Shown: positions 11,007 to 23,196, counted from the first letter of the stretch. The stretch is 64,000 bases of DNA from Helicoverpa zea (GCF_022581195.2 NC_061459.1:10602001-10666000), one strand, 5' to 3'. The notes: a model not told the origin generated them from the letters alone. Translations and numbers: made by a program.

Positions 11007-12892
11007 ACATAAGAATATTTTCATTTCCAAAAGATGCCATCAGATAAAATACGCGTCCAAGGATATTTCCACAGAATGGCGAACCACTTACTTTCCACAC
11101 TTAACTACTGACCTTGTTATCATAAAAGGCTGACCCAATTTTCATTCAGCAGAATACTATTAAATACTCCTTTTAAAAGAGTTAATTTTCCTGTTTCAGC
11201 TGTTGCCATTCAATGACTGCCTATCCTCATTACTGAGGCTTGAATGTGGTCTCGTTTGCCCGACCCAGATACTCAATGAAACTGTAACGTCAGCATTTTC
11301 AGTCTTATTCATTATGACGTATTATCTGCTGTTAAGTGAGTAGCGTTTGTAAATTTTGTATGGTTAAGTGAGCTTTTTCGTCATAAGTGGTTGTAAGCAG
11401 CGAAGGGTTGGTATATAAATTGCTGTAAAAATGCTTTGTAACTACTGACAGATGTTACAAAAACTTTGTAACAATTTAAATACGATTTACATAGTGTTTA
11501 AGTTGCCTAATATTAAGTCTTTAATGAATGCAAAAGATAAACCAATCTCAAAAAACAGCTGACTGGACACTATCCAAAAACTATTCAATAATAAAATCAG
11601 CTATAAAACTAAGTAAGAATACCTTTAAAGTTGCCGTCAGCACGTTAGTTAACGATCGAAGTAATTAATTGTTAGAGCTGCGTTAGACTGTTGATACAGC
11701 TGAAAATGCTTAGCTTGTGTGTTCTTTTAATCCAGTTAACTTAACTACTAGGTCACGTTATACCCACTAAAATGTTACTACACTAACTTGATCAAAATTG
11801 ACTAAAATGTTAAACTTGATCGGAAGGTTGGCGTGAGGTGAATCTGTTTGCTAATTGATGATCTGATTATAGTAATAGTGCTGTCATTGTTTAATTTGAT
11901 TGACAGACTTGAGTCTTGAATGCTTGCGCGAATACATATATGCTAAATGCTTGTGATATTTGACTTTAGATAGTTAAAGGACAATTTGGTAAAATTATTT
12001 TGAAAATCTTGCAATACGCTCAATAGTGGCAGATTATATTTGGCGTCTTTATTTACCGTGTTAGAAATCATATTGTCTAAGTGACTACCTTTTTCACCTA
12101 AAGCTTTGAACCGATTTCAACTAACGGAATTTCTATAAGGAAAGTCATCGAAGTCTATTTGATTTAAAATATTCATGCATTAAGTGTTGAGAGTACTATA
12201 GCTTTGTTCTGTACAACTACTTACCTATATGTGAAGAAATTATGTAGTTGTAAATAGACCGTAGCGGTTGAAGATAGGTCCTTTATTTATTATATCCATA
12301 GTGTGCTAAGGCTCAAGGTAAGACTAGAGAGGGGATTACACGTACCTCATCACCATAAAGCAAGGAGGGTTCCCGCCATAATCACTAGGTTTAGCAAGGA
12401 GATATCATAGTGTAATGTTCAGGGAACTGCTTGGAGTAACCGCACATCCTTCTTAGTAAGCCCTCGGTTGCGCTCCGAGACGGATAGAGGGCGCTGCGAA
12501 ATTAGGAAGAAAGTTTTATTGTTTAGTAAAGTTTTACAAATATGTTTATTATTACACATCAATCACAAAATCTGTATGATATGCATATAATAAATAAATA
12601 TTGTTTCTGAAATAAAAGTCTATGTTTTCAAAAACAAAAAATACACTTATTTTCCACAATACAATCCTGTACGTATGGATGTTTGATGGTCGAAAATGTG
12701 TCTGGCTTAGAAAAAATATAGCTGTCACAAAAAGCCTTAAAGTGACTCGTCCACAATCACGCACATGTTAGCCCAGAGTAGTGGTAAGGATAAAATTACC
12801 CTTACAAATGCTTCGGGGTCGTTACCCTTTATTACACGCCAGGCTTTTACTAAGCATTACTCCGTGTCCCTTCAAAAGGCCTACCTGGAACA
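11007..12892. other. Noncoding stretch
   Basis: No gene recognised. A GC-richer piece near 12330-12500 has no identified motif. Confidence 0.4.
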
Positions 12893-13132
12893 TTACAGCC
12901 TACGAAGCTTATTTAGTAAAAAGTATGTACCTGATGAGTATCTATAATGGAACGCTGAAGGGTCTAACATGTCCTCATTATGTTGTGGAGAATTTTTAAC
13001 AAATGATGAACCTAACATACATTTGTCACAAGTTGTTCTCATCTTCCTTTTTGATCTCGCAAAATAAAATGCAGCTTTCTTCTGTTTTGAATTCAGAATC
13101 TTAGTTGTTCTAAATTCAAAATTACAATTCAT
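12893..13132 (-). pseudogene. Possible piggyBac-like transposase C-terminal relic
   Basis: The minus-strand frame contains SKQKKAAFYFARSKRKMRTT followed by CDKC, then a spacer and a His. In piggyBac-family transposases the extreme C-terminus is a cysteine-rich zinc-binding domain with a basic stretch before a CxxC pair. Here the first CxxC pair would have to be lost (Phe where Cys is expected) and the distal cysteines are missing. No transposase catalytic region and no TTAA-flanked terminal repeats were found. The resemblance is by eye and the frame is short, so a chance match is possible. Confidence 0.25.
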
Positions 13133-16100
13133 GACACGGACTGGCTGGTAAGAAAAGAGGTAACTAAGAAAAGTTTTTCATACGTTGCACTTACCGGCCA
13201 GTATTAGTTCACCTGTTAGTCGCATTCATAAAGTTCCTTATCGGTCTATAAATTATACTCCCGAACAAAAGGAGTTCTTATTATTTTTTACCCAGACTTT
13301 TAAGATTTAAACCGAGATATAGGTGTACATTAAAAGTTGTCGGGAACAATCGCGCAGGGATATATAAACCGCGGCGGTAAGATCGTTTATTAGCGCGAGT
13401 AATAAGAAAACTTCCGCGGAATCTTTGTGAATTTGCATTTTATCAGCCGAAGACTACAACTTAACTTCGCGGATGGCTGTATGCTAGATGCAGTAAAAGC
13501 AGTATATTTTTATTTAATGTAATTTATTGAGTTAAAATAAAATTCATAACAATATTATATTTAATCGTACAGAAATTAATAATGGAGTGTGTGCTGATGT
13601 GTGCTTTTTATCAAAGTAACAGAGGGAAAAACTTTGGTTATCTATATTTTCACAATTAAGTAATAATTAAATGATTTTATCTGTTACATATAACGTGAAA
13701 ATGAATAGGTTCCACTTATCGGTTTTAAATAACATCATTTAAGTAGGTCCACATTTCAAGGGGTCCCAAGGCTAAAAATCTCATAACAACAAATGTGTCT
13801 CAAAATGCATTAATACGTTCAGCATAACACAATCCACAGTCACCTTACACCGCGGAACGTTATGATAACAATTTTCCTTATTTTTATCTCTTGCTTTTTA
13901 TATTATTGCGGTGACAACTATGGGGGATGGCCGCCCGCCTTATAATTTAACCGCACAATAGAACCGCGAAAATTGTACCGCTTTATCACTGACTCAAAAT
14001 TGTGCGCGAAATTGTCATGTTTCAAATGACGTTTTAAGTTGCAGAAAAGTTAAAATTCGTGGTGAAAAAACACGGTTTTTAGAAGTAATGAGTGACTGAA
14101 AATTATGTTTTTAATCTTCTAGTTTCTTTCAAAGTTTAATGGGTAAGGCAGCTCGTTAGTTTTTCTTAAGACTTGTGAAGTAGGATCTTGTAATCATTAG
14201 ATGAAAAATCTTCATTCATTAAAGTTTCCTTGCAAGTAGTTTTAAAACATATTCTATGTGTCTAACTACTGACAATCAAACACCATATACTTAAACAAAC
14301 ATCAAAAAAGTATTAAAATTTTAATGACGTTGAACCTCCTTACGCAGCTTTAAGCCGCGCGGGAGGCGGGGTACAATTCCGCTCCAGTTATCGTGCGAAA
14401 ACTTTCACCCAATCCGATTTACCTGAGTTAATTACATTTCATAGTATTGGGGCTTACAGTACACTCCTAGTGAATTGGCTACTATGAGCGCTTTGCGACA
14501 TTTTACGGCGAAATAACTAGGAAGATTGGCTGCGCACACAATTTGCGGACACCGATTCCACGAAGTAAAATGTTTTGTATAAAGGAAATGGATGTCGAGC
14601 ATCTCACTAATGTTTTACGTTAAGCCTCGCGGCTTTGTGACAGCACGGCAGCGCGATAGTGAAGGGTTTAATACGTACCACAAAAGGAAAAGAAAAATAC
14701 ATATCTCTTGGGTTGAATCCGTATTCTGATACGTACGTTAATGATACTGGACAGGGAATAAATGAAGCCGTTGAAATGCTGAACGTATTACGTAGACTTC
14801 TGTGTATATTTTGCTTAATGTAGATTTCGTGTTATTTCTAATATTCAATGCGGAGCTAAGTAACAATATAACCGTATTTGAGCCTTACTTCTTAAAAGTC
14901 GTCAATCTACCGTGTTCATTTTTTTATACCTTTGACTTTAACATGCCCCAGCAAAAAATTTCGTATAATATTTATAATTTCGTCAATTATAAAGCCAAAA
15001 TGCAGTCTACAAAATCAGTTTACGCCACTCCTCGGCGGCTCTATTAAACTAACTCGGAGAAATTCGTGTGTGAAATATCAGAAGTTGTCGAGATCTTAGC
15101 GGCGGGTCTTGGGGCCAGATTAAACCTTCGTAGACGTGTCAATTATCGGGTGTAGCGAATTCATTATAAAGGATTTCCACTTTAAGTTTGCAGAAGGTAT
15201 TAATTGGGAGTTTAGGGAGCAGCTTATATTTTTATTAGCTGTTAGACGGGTTTGTGAAAGACCTGTCAATTTAGTGTATTTAGTGTCTATCAAGAGTTCA
15301 TAACAAGAGTTTGAACTGTCTGTTACAGAATAGAAGTCTGTGGGAGTTTGTGACGTTATTAAAACACCTTCTATAATGCTCATATATACTAAAACACACT
15401 CTGTAAACAAGAAAATTCTATTTAAATTATGCGTCTTAAAATCCTGGCTGCATATTCGAAGCTACTAAATAAAGATGTCGTTATTAGACACACACGTGTT
15501 AACATGGTAAAATGAACCTGTTAATAACCCTATAATTTAGATAATATACAAGCAGTGACAGGTTACAATCCCATCGTTTACGAGCTCCATAATAACCTCT
15601 CCCCTCGAAAGGTGAGCCGTTATTTACTCGAGTAATTAAACCCAATTTGAAGGCATTATTGTGATCAAGCGTTTCTTACAAAATAATTTTCGACCTTAAG
15701 TTCTCTCCCAAATTAATACCTTCTAGCAGATTCCCTCATAATGAGTGCAATAAAACAATCTAGTCGTTTTACCGCCGTAGTGTATGCCTCCCTTCCGCGT
15801 AAAATGTAGTTTCAAGGCACGTTTTAAAATATATGGTCGGACGAAATTAAATGCGCGCACCTTCTTATTGCAAACGCAGTTTACGCCTAATGTGAATTAT
15901 GAAGAATAATAGTGCTGAAAATATCAGGTGGGGCGTTTGAAAGTGCTGTTTATTATCCTTTGGAATATGTTTAAACTTTAAAAAGGACCCAGGATGGTCT
16001 TAAGTCAAGTACGCTTCATGAAAACGTAATCAAAAGATTTTATTCTGGACCAAATTATGCAATACTTATTGAATTTATTTTTTTCTTGGTTGGATTTGTG

Positions 16101-16340
16101 TCCAGTTGATGACGACAATAGGGTCGCCCCTATTACATGGGGCTCTCATGTTTAACGTGACTAGCAGAATGTAGGTACACTTCTATTAGGGATGTACCTA
16201 ATGCTTTTCCCCTCCAAAGGGAAAAAGACCTGATGTTCTGTTGATTTTGACAAAGACTATATAGACAACATTTTCACGCGAAGGCTTGTTTTCATTTACA
16301 TTTTTAATTTCCATTATTCAAACAATTTCAAGGAAACTTT
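13133..16340. other. Noncoding stretch
   Basis: No gene recognised. TATATAA at about 13360 lies next to GC-rich CCGCGGCGG, which is promoter-like but unsupported. GC-richer patches lie at about 13840-14000 and 14340-14660. A 96-codon minus frame at 15120-15410 has no recognisable family. Confidence 0.35.
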
Positions 16341-16370
16341 CTGAACATTGAATGTTCAGAAAATGTTCAG
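16341..16370. repeat. 19-bp perfect palindrome plus half-site
   Basis: CTGAACATT (16341-16349), one base, then AATGTTCAG (16351-16359): a perfect inverted repeat. A third half-site, AATGTTCAG, follows at 16362-16370. Palindrome plus half-site resembles a dimeric transcription-factor site, but no factor is assigned. Confidence 0.7.
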
Positions 16371-18063
16371 CGTTACTCAAACGAAGTTCCCAGATGCCTA
16401 CATACATGGAACAAAGTTTACTACACCTAGCATTGGAAATATCTAAACTTTATTCGGCGTCGACTGAACGCTATACTCTCGTTCACATTCAAAGACTTTC
16501 TCGCAAATATAAATCGCAATTGTCTGAAGAAATAGTAAAGTAGAACGATAAATTGGATAAAGAGGCAATACTGCCGTGCTCAGGGGCTGGTAATAGGCAA
16601 TTTTCGACATCCAATCCCAGCACAATGGGACGACTTGCCTGTTTAAATATTTCTAAGAATCATTCGTTTTCAATGTGACCTATGTCACAGTCTTTTAGAT
16701 TAGCAAGTAGATTGATTGTTGTGCGAGTGTTATTTTTACGGGAATTGTGTGTTTTATTCCATGAAGAGGGCGAATATACTTGTGGAAATCTTCTTACAAT
16801 GGTTTATACAACTTATTTTAACATTCGCAAGAAAAGTTGAGATAATATTCCAAGGGTCATGACAAACAATAGTAGAATCATGAAGTTATTTGTTTGTCAG
16901 TTGACCATTTACGTACCTTAAAAATATTCTAGATCAAAATGAAATCAAGTGAAAATCTCAACAAGTTGTAACCGCAAGATGGAGTCAGATATCAAAGCGT
17001 CAGTTAATACCTACAAAGCCCACAGCGACTTGTTTCGTACGTCGCATTGTCTGAAATTAATTTTCCTGTTCCGCTCGATGCATCTTTTATGAGATAGTGA
17101 AACAAAAGTCGAATGAAACTTCCAGAGGAAAAAAACTCCACGGTTATTATTAAATGGAGGAATTAATTTGTAGCGCGTGTATACGTTTGTAAGAATTGAC
17201 ACATTTTGGCAATTTTACTCCCCTGGGTTTTCACTTTCGGGATGTGTTTTATTGTAGATCGGGTATTTTTTTTTAAATATCTACTAGTAACACTGTATAT
17301 CAAGCTCATACCTGTACATATGAATTCTGAGTTACGATATTCGAATTATCCCTTTGAGAAGTCGGATATGGTGGCACACGCTGACTAACGTATTTAGTAA
17401 TAGCAATTATATCTAAAAACATTAACATTAGTTTGAAATGCAACACCCATTATTTTGTTAAAGTAAACTAAATGTCGACTAATTGTGGTTACATTCACAA
17501 TTTTGTGCGACTGCATTACAGTCGTGTTTAATTCGTATTTTTAGTGAAATGTACAATTTTATTCTTTTAGAAACTCCTTCGGGCGATAAAACTTTTATTT
17601 TACGAAATTAAATAAATCTTTAATTCAAATATTATGAAGAAAATATTTACATTAATTGAAAAAAAAAACTTATATATATACAACTTAATACTAATACAGT
17701 GCATCAAAAAATTGCTCCTCATCGCTGTCACTGGGCAATGTACAGGAAGCAGGTATTTCGTTTTCTGTTTCAATATAGATACTTATACATATGTAGATGT
17801 AGTTACTGTCCATGGCTATGGTTACAGGATAGCCTTAACCTATATTATTAGATATTTTATATAAATAAATAATAGATATTAGATGGAAAGCAATCGAGGT
17901 GAACAGCCGGTACTTCATATAGATACTACTTTGAGGATGGAGATGACGTCGATTTGTGCTACCATTGATAATACCTTCAATTTCTAGACATTTTGTTCCG
18001 GATAAAAATGAGGAACTATCTACCTTGCCAGTCTTCTGTTTCAATTGAAAAAATAGATGTGGT
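16371..18063. other. Noncoding stretch
   Basis: AT-rich, no gene or repeat recognised. Confidence 0.4.
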
Positions 18064-18096
18064 AAACGTTATATAACGTTATATTATATAACGTTT
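18064..18096. repeat. Perfect 13-bp inverted repeat
   Basis: AAACGTTATATAA (18064-18076) and TTATATAACGTTT (18084-18096) are exact reverse complements with a 7-nt spacer that itself begins CGTTATA. It is a strong DNA cruciform or hairpin candidate in very AT-rich DNA. Confidence 0.85.
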
Positions 18097-18372
18097 CATA
18101 TCTTCATCGCATCATATCTTTGACACAAGTTAAAAATATTTAATGAAGAATAGTCTCGTTTCTTGGTAACAAAAATAATACACATATGCATACAATATTT
18201 TTATGAATTTCAATTAAGATTTTTGGTGAATCCTAATCATATACAGACTAACTAATATCAAGAACTAATCACCTTAAAGTTATTCAAAGACCATTACTAT
18301 TAAACTGACAACTTCAATAAAAAACAATTAGGAACCTTACACACAAAATTTATTTCAAATCTAATCCTAAGC

Positions 18373-18942
18373 AAGTCTGCATTAAGTGTTTTACCATGTC
18401 GTCGCAAGACGGCAGACGAGCCGCAGAAAGAATGGACACTTCTTGAGGTTCCTTCATTCATTATGAACGAGAATGCTCCACCATAGACGGTGAATACGCT
18501 GAATACGAGTAGAGAGAATTTTTGCTTGTCTTTTGTTGAAATTTTTGGTGTGAATAGAGTTGTTTATTTGGTTGCTGGTAACGTACTGCCAGTCAAAATT
18601 TTTGGTTGATGAGTTTTCAGGTGTAGATTACTTAAACCATACTTAAACCTAATTCCTCAATTTACGAATTAAGCTTATAAAGCTACTCATTTGAGGTTCG
18701 CTACACTACTTACAGTGTTTTTGTCTTAAGTCTGCATTAAGTGTTTTACCATGTCGACGCAAGACGGCAGGCGAGCCGCGGAAAGAATGGACACTTCTTG
18801 AGGTTCCTTCATTCATTATGAACGAGAATGCGCAACCATAGATGGTGAATACGCTGAGTTACATGTTTAAAGGAGTAAAAAGAATTTTAGCTTGTCTTTT
18901 GTTGAAATTTTAGATGTGAAAGGTGTTTACTTGGTTGTTGAT
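18373..18942 (+). repeat. 355-bp-offset direct duplication
   Basis: A core running from AAGTCTGCATTAAGTGTTTT through GGTGAATACGCTGA occurs at about 18373-18512 and again at 18728-18862, differing at only a few positions. A less similar shared tail (GCTTGTCTTTTGTTGAAATTTT) extends to about 18582 and 18942. Minus-strand sequence across both cores is open, but about four of five codon differences are non-synonymous, so protein selection is not indicated. The unit is not a family I recognise. Sequence between the copies is unrelated. Confidence 0.85.
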
Positions 18943-19924
18943 TTGTTTTTTCGGTGGGTCATTTTTTTCTTGAAATGTTTAGCACCAAAAAGCGGGTATT
19001 AAAGGTCTAGCAAATATTTTAAATTCTCCAGTTAAAGCTAAGCGAGAGCTTCGATTTATTTTTATCCGATCTAATGGGTATCGAATCTATCAGAAAATGT
19101 GTTTTAAAATGAGAGATTACTTTGACAGCTAATAAAATAAAACAGTTGTTCCAAACTCAAACAATTAACTGAAGCAAAGAAACAACACCAAATTCCCTCA
19201 CAAAAATAAAAATAAAATTAATCAAATAGAGTATCACGAGTTATCTCTACAGAGCGTAGTTTCTCATTTGATGGAAACTCCTTAGTCCGGCCATATCTCG
19301 ATAATACTCTTTGTTATAAAATCTTTAGGACCATTAGTTTTATTGGGCGCTCTAGTCTATGGACCGCCCGAGGCATGATACTGGCAGTAAGCAAACTTCT
19401 GCGACAAAATGTAATTGCTTTTTTTTAAATTGAATAGTGTCATAGACTTTTTGGAAAATTCTTCTAGGTAGGTTTAGCAAGGCGATGACCTGTTAGGGAT
19501 TTGTTCACAAATAGACATTGTGTACTGTTGATTGTACTTGATTTATTTAGGAAATCACAAATATTTGATGAAACATGTCAAGTCATAAGAAAAACAATGA
19601 TTCATCATAAGAAATAAGCAATTACTAACATACACACTATCAGGAATATAATGCTTATAAAATACATAATATATTTACCATTCTAAGAGAGAATTCATTA
19701 TGACTATAAAAATTACGCTAATTAGCAAATGTAACCTCATTTCTAAGCAAAACATGTTATCCTACGAATACAAAGCAATGCCTCCGGATAAAAAATACAA
19801 CATGAAGATAATAAAATGTAAGACAAACAGGTATGTAGTAAAAAAAACTGAAATAAACAAGGTAAGTAGGTACAATAAAAAACAACTGACTACTATTGTC
19901 TTGACGAGCCATCTCAACTAAGAA
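18943..19924. other. Noncoding stretch
   Basis: AT-rich, with nothing recognised. Confidence 0.4.
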
Positions 19925-20106
19925 TATCCTAGAAGACATGAGTATCTTTGTTAGTGTGACAACTAATGGATGATCTAAAAAACTACTAGAACGTTTTAAA
20001 AATTCTTTAACCATTAAAAAGCTATATTATCTGCGAGTAACATAGGTTATATTTTATCCCGTTACGGGCAGTAGTTCCCACGGGACGCGGGTGAAGCCGC
20101 GTAAAA
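19925..20106 (-). repeat. Dispersed lepidopteran repeat (GTCCCG-type)
   Basis: Read on the minus strand it starts CGCGGCTTCACCCGCGTCCC, then GGGATAAAATATA, CCTATGTTACTCGCAG, and TTTTTAATGGTTAAAG. A related, more diverged start (GGTTTCACCCTCGTCCCGGGG ... CTATGTTACC) occurs in plus orientation near 47660. This motif set recurs in many lepidopteran genomes; I cannot assign it to a transposon class from the sequence alone. No coding frame is present. Confidence 0.6.
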
Positions 20107-20526
20107 ACGGTTAGTAGATAATATAATTACAGTATCACGAATAAATACATTTGAAACACTTCCAAAAGATATTTATACAGCAAATTACACAGTACAGTGT
20201 AATAAACTCATTTGCGTACGTAGCGCGCTATAAATTAAGTTGCCCTGAATAATAAATATTTTGTGGTCGTCAGTATTAGCACTGGCAGACACCACAATTT
20301 GAGCAAAATGTACGTATCTTCAAGTACTGCTTAAGATCTTGTGTATGTTGCTTGTTTTCATGTGTTTGAACTAGGATTAACTTGGTATACGTCTATTTAC
20401 TTACACAATATCTTATTAGATTTTTAGGTATCTTAGCACCTTTTACTTGGTATCGGCTACATGCCTAAGGAATATATTTAAGGAATACATTATTCCATTG
20501 AAAAATACTAAACCATTTAAAAGGTT

Positions 20527-21105
20527 TTTACAATATGTCTTCTTCTTCTTCTTCTTCTTAGCGTTTATCCCGTCTTGTGACGGGGTCCGCTTTCCGTATC
20601 TTCTTCTTCCACTTCGCTCTATCCTGGACATCTTCCTCTTCGAGTTCGCAGCTTATCATATCTTTCTTTACGACACTCAACCACCGCAGTTTTGGCCTGC
20701 CTCTGCGCCTTTGACCGGGTATATCGAGATTGAGTGTCGCATTGCCGATGTACTCAGGTGGTCTCCTTTTAACATGTCCGTACCATCGTAGCCGTTTTTC
20801 TTGTAGTTTGTCGGCGACATCGCGTACTCCAAGGCTACCGCGTACGTACTCGTTACGGATCTTATCGAGCCTCGTTACTCCGCACATCCACCGCAACATC
20901 TTCATCTCGGCAACTTGGATGGTACTGACATGTTTTTTTGTTACGGCCCACGTCTCGCTTCCATAAATGAGACTTATGACTTGTAAATAATCCATTATGA
21001 CTGACTTGTAAATAATCCCTTTCAGTTTAATGGGCATTCGACTGTCGCAGGTAACTCCTGTAAGCTCGCGCCACTTAAGCCAGGCGGCTGATATTTACAA
21101 TATGT
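20527..21105 (-). mobile_element. 5'-truncated RTE LINE insertion with 12-bp target duplication
   Basis: The inserted body is 20539-21093. TTTACAATATGT flanks it at 20527-20538 and 21094-21105, a perfect target-site duplication. On the minus strand the element ends with the reverse-transcriptase stop codon followed directly by a (GAA)n microsatellite tail, as is usual for RTE elements. Only the last ~555 bp are present, so the copy is dead on arrival. Confidence 0.93.
20558..21093 (-). pseudogene. RTE reverse transcriptase, C-terminal fragment
   Basis: The frame is open from the truncation to the stop at 20558-20560, though no native start is present. It reads AAWLKWRELTGVTCDSRMP, then IYGSETWAVTKKH, EMKMLRWMCGVTRLDKIRN, RLRWYGHVKRRPPEY, GRRRRGRPKLRW-like and DVQDRAKWKKKIRKADP before the stop. 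This is the conserved region downstream of the RT catalytic core in RTE-clade LINEs; the catalytic FADD box lies upstream and is missing. A local 25-bp-offset duplication (GACTTGTAAATAATCC at 20978-20993 and 21003-21018) inserts extra residues before the IYGSE motif without breaking the frame. It cannot encode an active enzyme. Confidence 0.93.
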
Positions 21106-21614
21106 ATCTATTTATAATTTAATCTTACATAAATAATTACATACATAAATAAATTCATTTAATCTTACTACCGTGTAATGTAAATAAACTCTAGTCCTAG
21201 CAAATATAAAGATTCACCAATTTTATGTACTTATTCCTGCTATTTTAGTTTCGTTTTCTATAGCTTTGAGAGATATCGTAACTCAAAATTAAAGCACCAT
21301 ACGAGTATATGCCACGTATGCAGTCAAACAAGTATTTTTATCAGTAAATTGTAGGGAGTTTAAAATAAATTGTGGGAGCTTCTAAAATTTTTGATCGCTG
21401 CAAATGTGGTGCTCACGCTTTGGAAATTTTATTTTAGGACATTTCCATTATAATAAAGCACAAATTCCATGACAAAGGTATGGCGGGTTCCGTAGTTTAA
21501 CAGGTATTTCTTATGACATTTTAATAACTACGCAAAATCTTTAGCGACACACATTAAAAAATCTTTGAAAATTTATCTACATAGGTAAAGACCGGTTGAC
21601 TCGACATGCATGCA

Positions 21615-21691
21615 GAACAAAGACTCTTAAAGACTCTTGAGTCTTTATTTAATTTTATTTCTAAAAATAAAATTATTTAATGTCTTTGTTC
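21615..21691. repeat. Nested imperfect palindrome, 77 bp
   Basis: The outer arms GAACAAAGAC (21615-21624) and GTCTTTGTTC (21682-21691) are exact complements. Inside lie AAAGACTC/GAGTCTTT and AATTTTATTT/AAAATAAAATT stems. A single strand could fold into a branched structure. No transposon ends or target duplication were recognised around it. Confidence 0.7.
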
Positions 21692-21744
21692 TAACATAAA
21701 ACGAATTGTTTAAATTTTTGTAACATTTGGTCACCTCTCTCTTT

Positions 21745-21836
21745 CCTGCTATGCATTCCACATGGTGGTGGGGTCAGCTTTCCTTATTTTTCTTCTCCAC
21801 TTCGCTCTATCCGTGACGTCACCCTGGCACAGAATT
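21745..21836 (-). pseudogene. RTE reverse transcriptase, extreme C-terminal relic
   Basis: The minus-strand frame reads DVTDRAKWRRKIRKADPTTM followed by WNA and a stop. It is homologous to DVQDRAKWKKKIRKADP at the end of the RTE copy 1 kb upstream, with a different terminal peptide. The relic is about 90 bp, with no clear tail or target duplication. It represents a second RTE insertion or subfamily close to the first. Confidence 0.8.
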
Positions 21837-23123
21837 AAGAGGACGAATTGGAAACTTTGGCGCCAAGGATCTTAATTTTTCTCAGTAAATACAAAACGGA
21901 TCAAAATACAACTTGGTAACCTGAAAGTTCATGATATAAACCTTATTTTGTTAGACTTCAAAACATGATTAGGTAACTTTTATAACAGAGAAAAATATAT
22001 CAAACATACCTCTTTTTAAAAAGAGATTCACATATTATGGGCAAACGGGACCGATTTAAGCCTCTTAACTTTTTTAGTAGTTGAGTATATACATACTCTT
22101 TAAAATTGTGGAAGGATTTTTTTTCAAATTATCATTTCAAAATAATAAAATTACAAAACCATTTTGTCGCTTACGACTTTTAGTTATAAGCTAGCGCGCC
22201 TATTGTAATCCTCGCCCCGCTCAGATGCTCCGACCCCTCTTGGCACCTTAGATGCGCGTGCCGGTTATGGAATTATTGTTTACCAATTCGTCGCCTTAAC
22301 GTGCATTTTCAAGAGTTTAAGAATGGGGTGGGATAAAAAATCGCCATTTTAAATAGGTTCTGTGGCATCAAGTGATTTAATGGTTTCCCTCAATTCTCAT
22401 GCAGTGCGTGAGACGACGATCATTTTTTTTTATTCGTAATCAATTCATGCTACCCTCACTTTGGTTTAATTGAAATTCTTTTGAACGGTGTGACTTGAAT
22501 TTCGCGATTAGATTTTATAATCGATTTAGAGATGTACCCCTGATCTTTTGTCTGTGTATCGCGATTATTGAGATGAGTAGACACCATACAGACTTTTTTA
22601 TTTGTAAAGAATGAATTTTAAGAAACATTTTGCTGTCTATAAAATATTCTCAAACTTATACCTCAAATTGGGTATACTAAGTATAGTCTGACAAAAAAGG
22701 AAGTCTATTTATATCTGTGCCGCTAACAGGACAAAGTTTCCTCGTAACTCAGTTCATGTGTTGGTTGATACTTGAAAGTTTTTCCAACTTAGTTTTGGTG
22801 TCAATATTAATTGAACGAGTACGGGCCCTGTCGGTGCCGTCTGGTCGATTAATAGCGTATATTGTCGATTGAAACTGTGGTTTTCAGTTCTTCGTTTTTT
22901 AGCCCAATATTTTTTTAATCATACTTTGTGCAACCTTACATAAAATCTGGTATCAAACCTGATAAACAACGCTGTATTAATTGGTGGGGGCCTGATGACA
23001 TCAATAGGTTTAAAAGTTTAATACTATATAACACGCATTAAAGAAATAGATTAAGTAAAACATGACGACGTTATACCGGAGTACTCGAATTAGCACGCAC
23101 TTATTTAAACCAGCAGTACTTAC
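21837..23123. other. Noncoding stretch
   Basis: No gene recognised. A GC-richer patch at about 22190-22280 has no assigned role. Confidence 0.4.
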
Positions 23124-23196
23124 GCACCTTTTGTTCCGCTCAACCTGAACCCTCGCACTCCGGGATTGTGTAGCGCATACCTGAACTGCTAACACT
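23124..23196 (-). other. Weak candidate first exon, minus strand
   Basis: On the minus strand a TCAGT initiator-like pentamer (about 23194-23198) is followed by a GC-enriched segment ending at a consensus donor (GGTGC|GTAAGT, donor 23118-23123). The segment is open in one frame but carries no convincing ATG context. It could be a noncoding first exon. The evidence is only an initiator match, a donor and composition. Confidence 0.2.

Noticed and set aside
15120..15410. 96-codon minus-strand open frame
   Set aside because: No recognisable domain or splice context; length is within chance expectation for a window this size.
18373..18512. Minus-strand open frame shared by both copies of the 18-kb duplication
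   Set aside because: Most codon differences between copies change the amino acid, which argues against a selected protein.
20447..20966. Plus-strand frames over the 20.5-kb RTE insertion
   Set aside because: They are antisense shadows of the minus-strand RT fragment.
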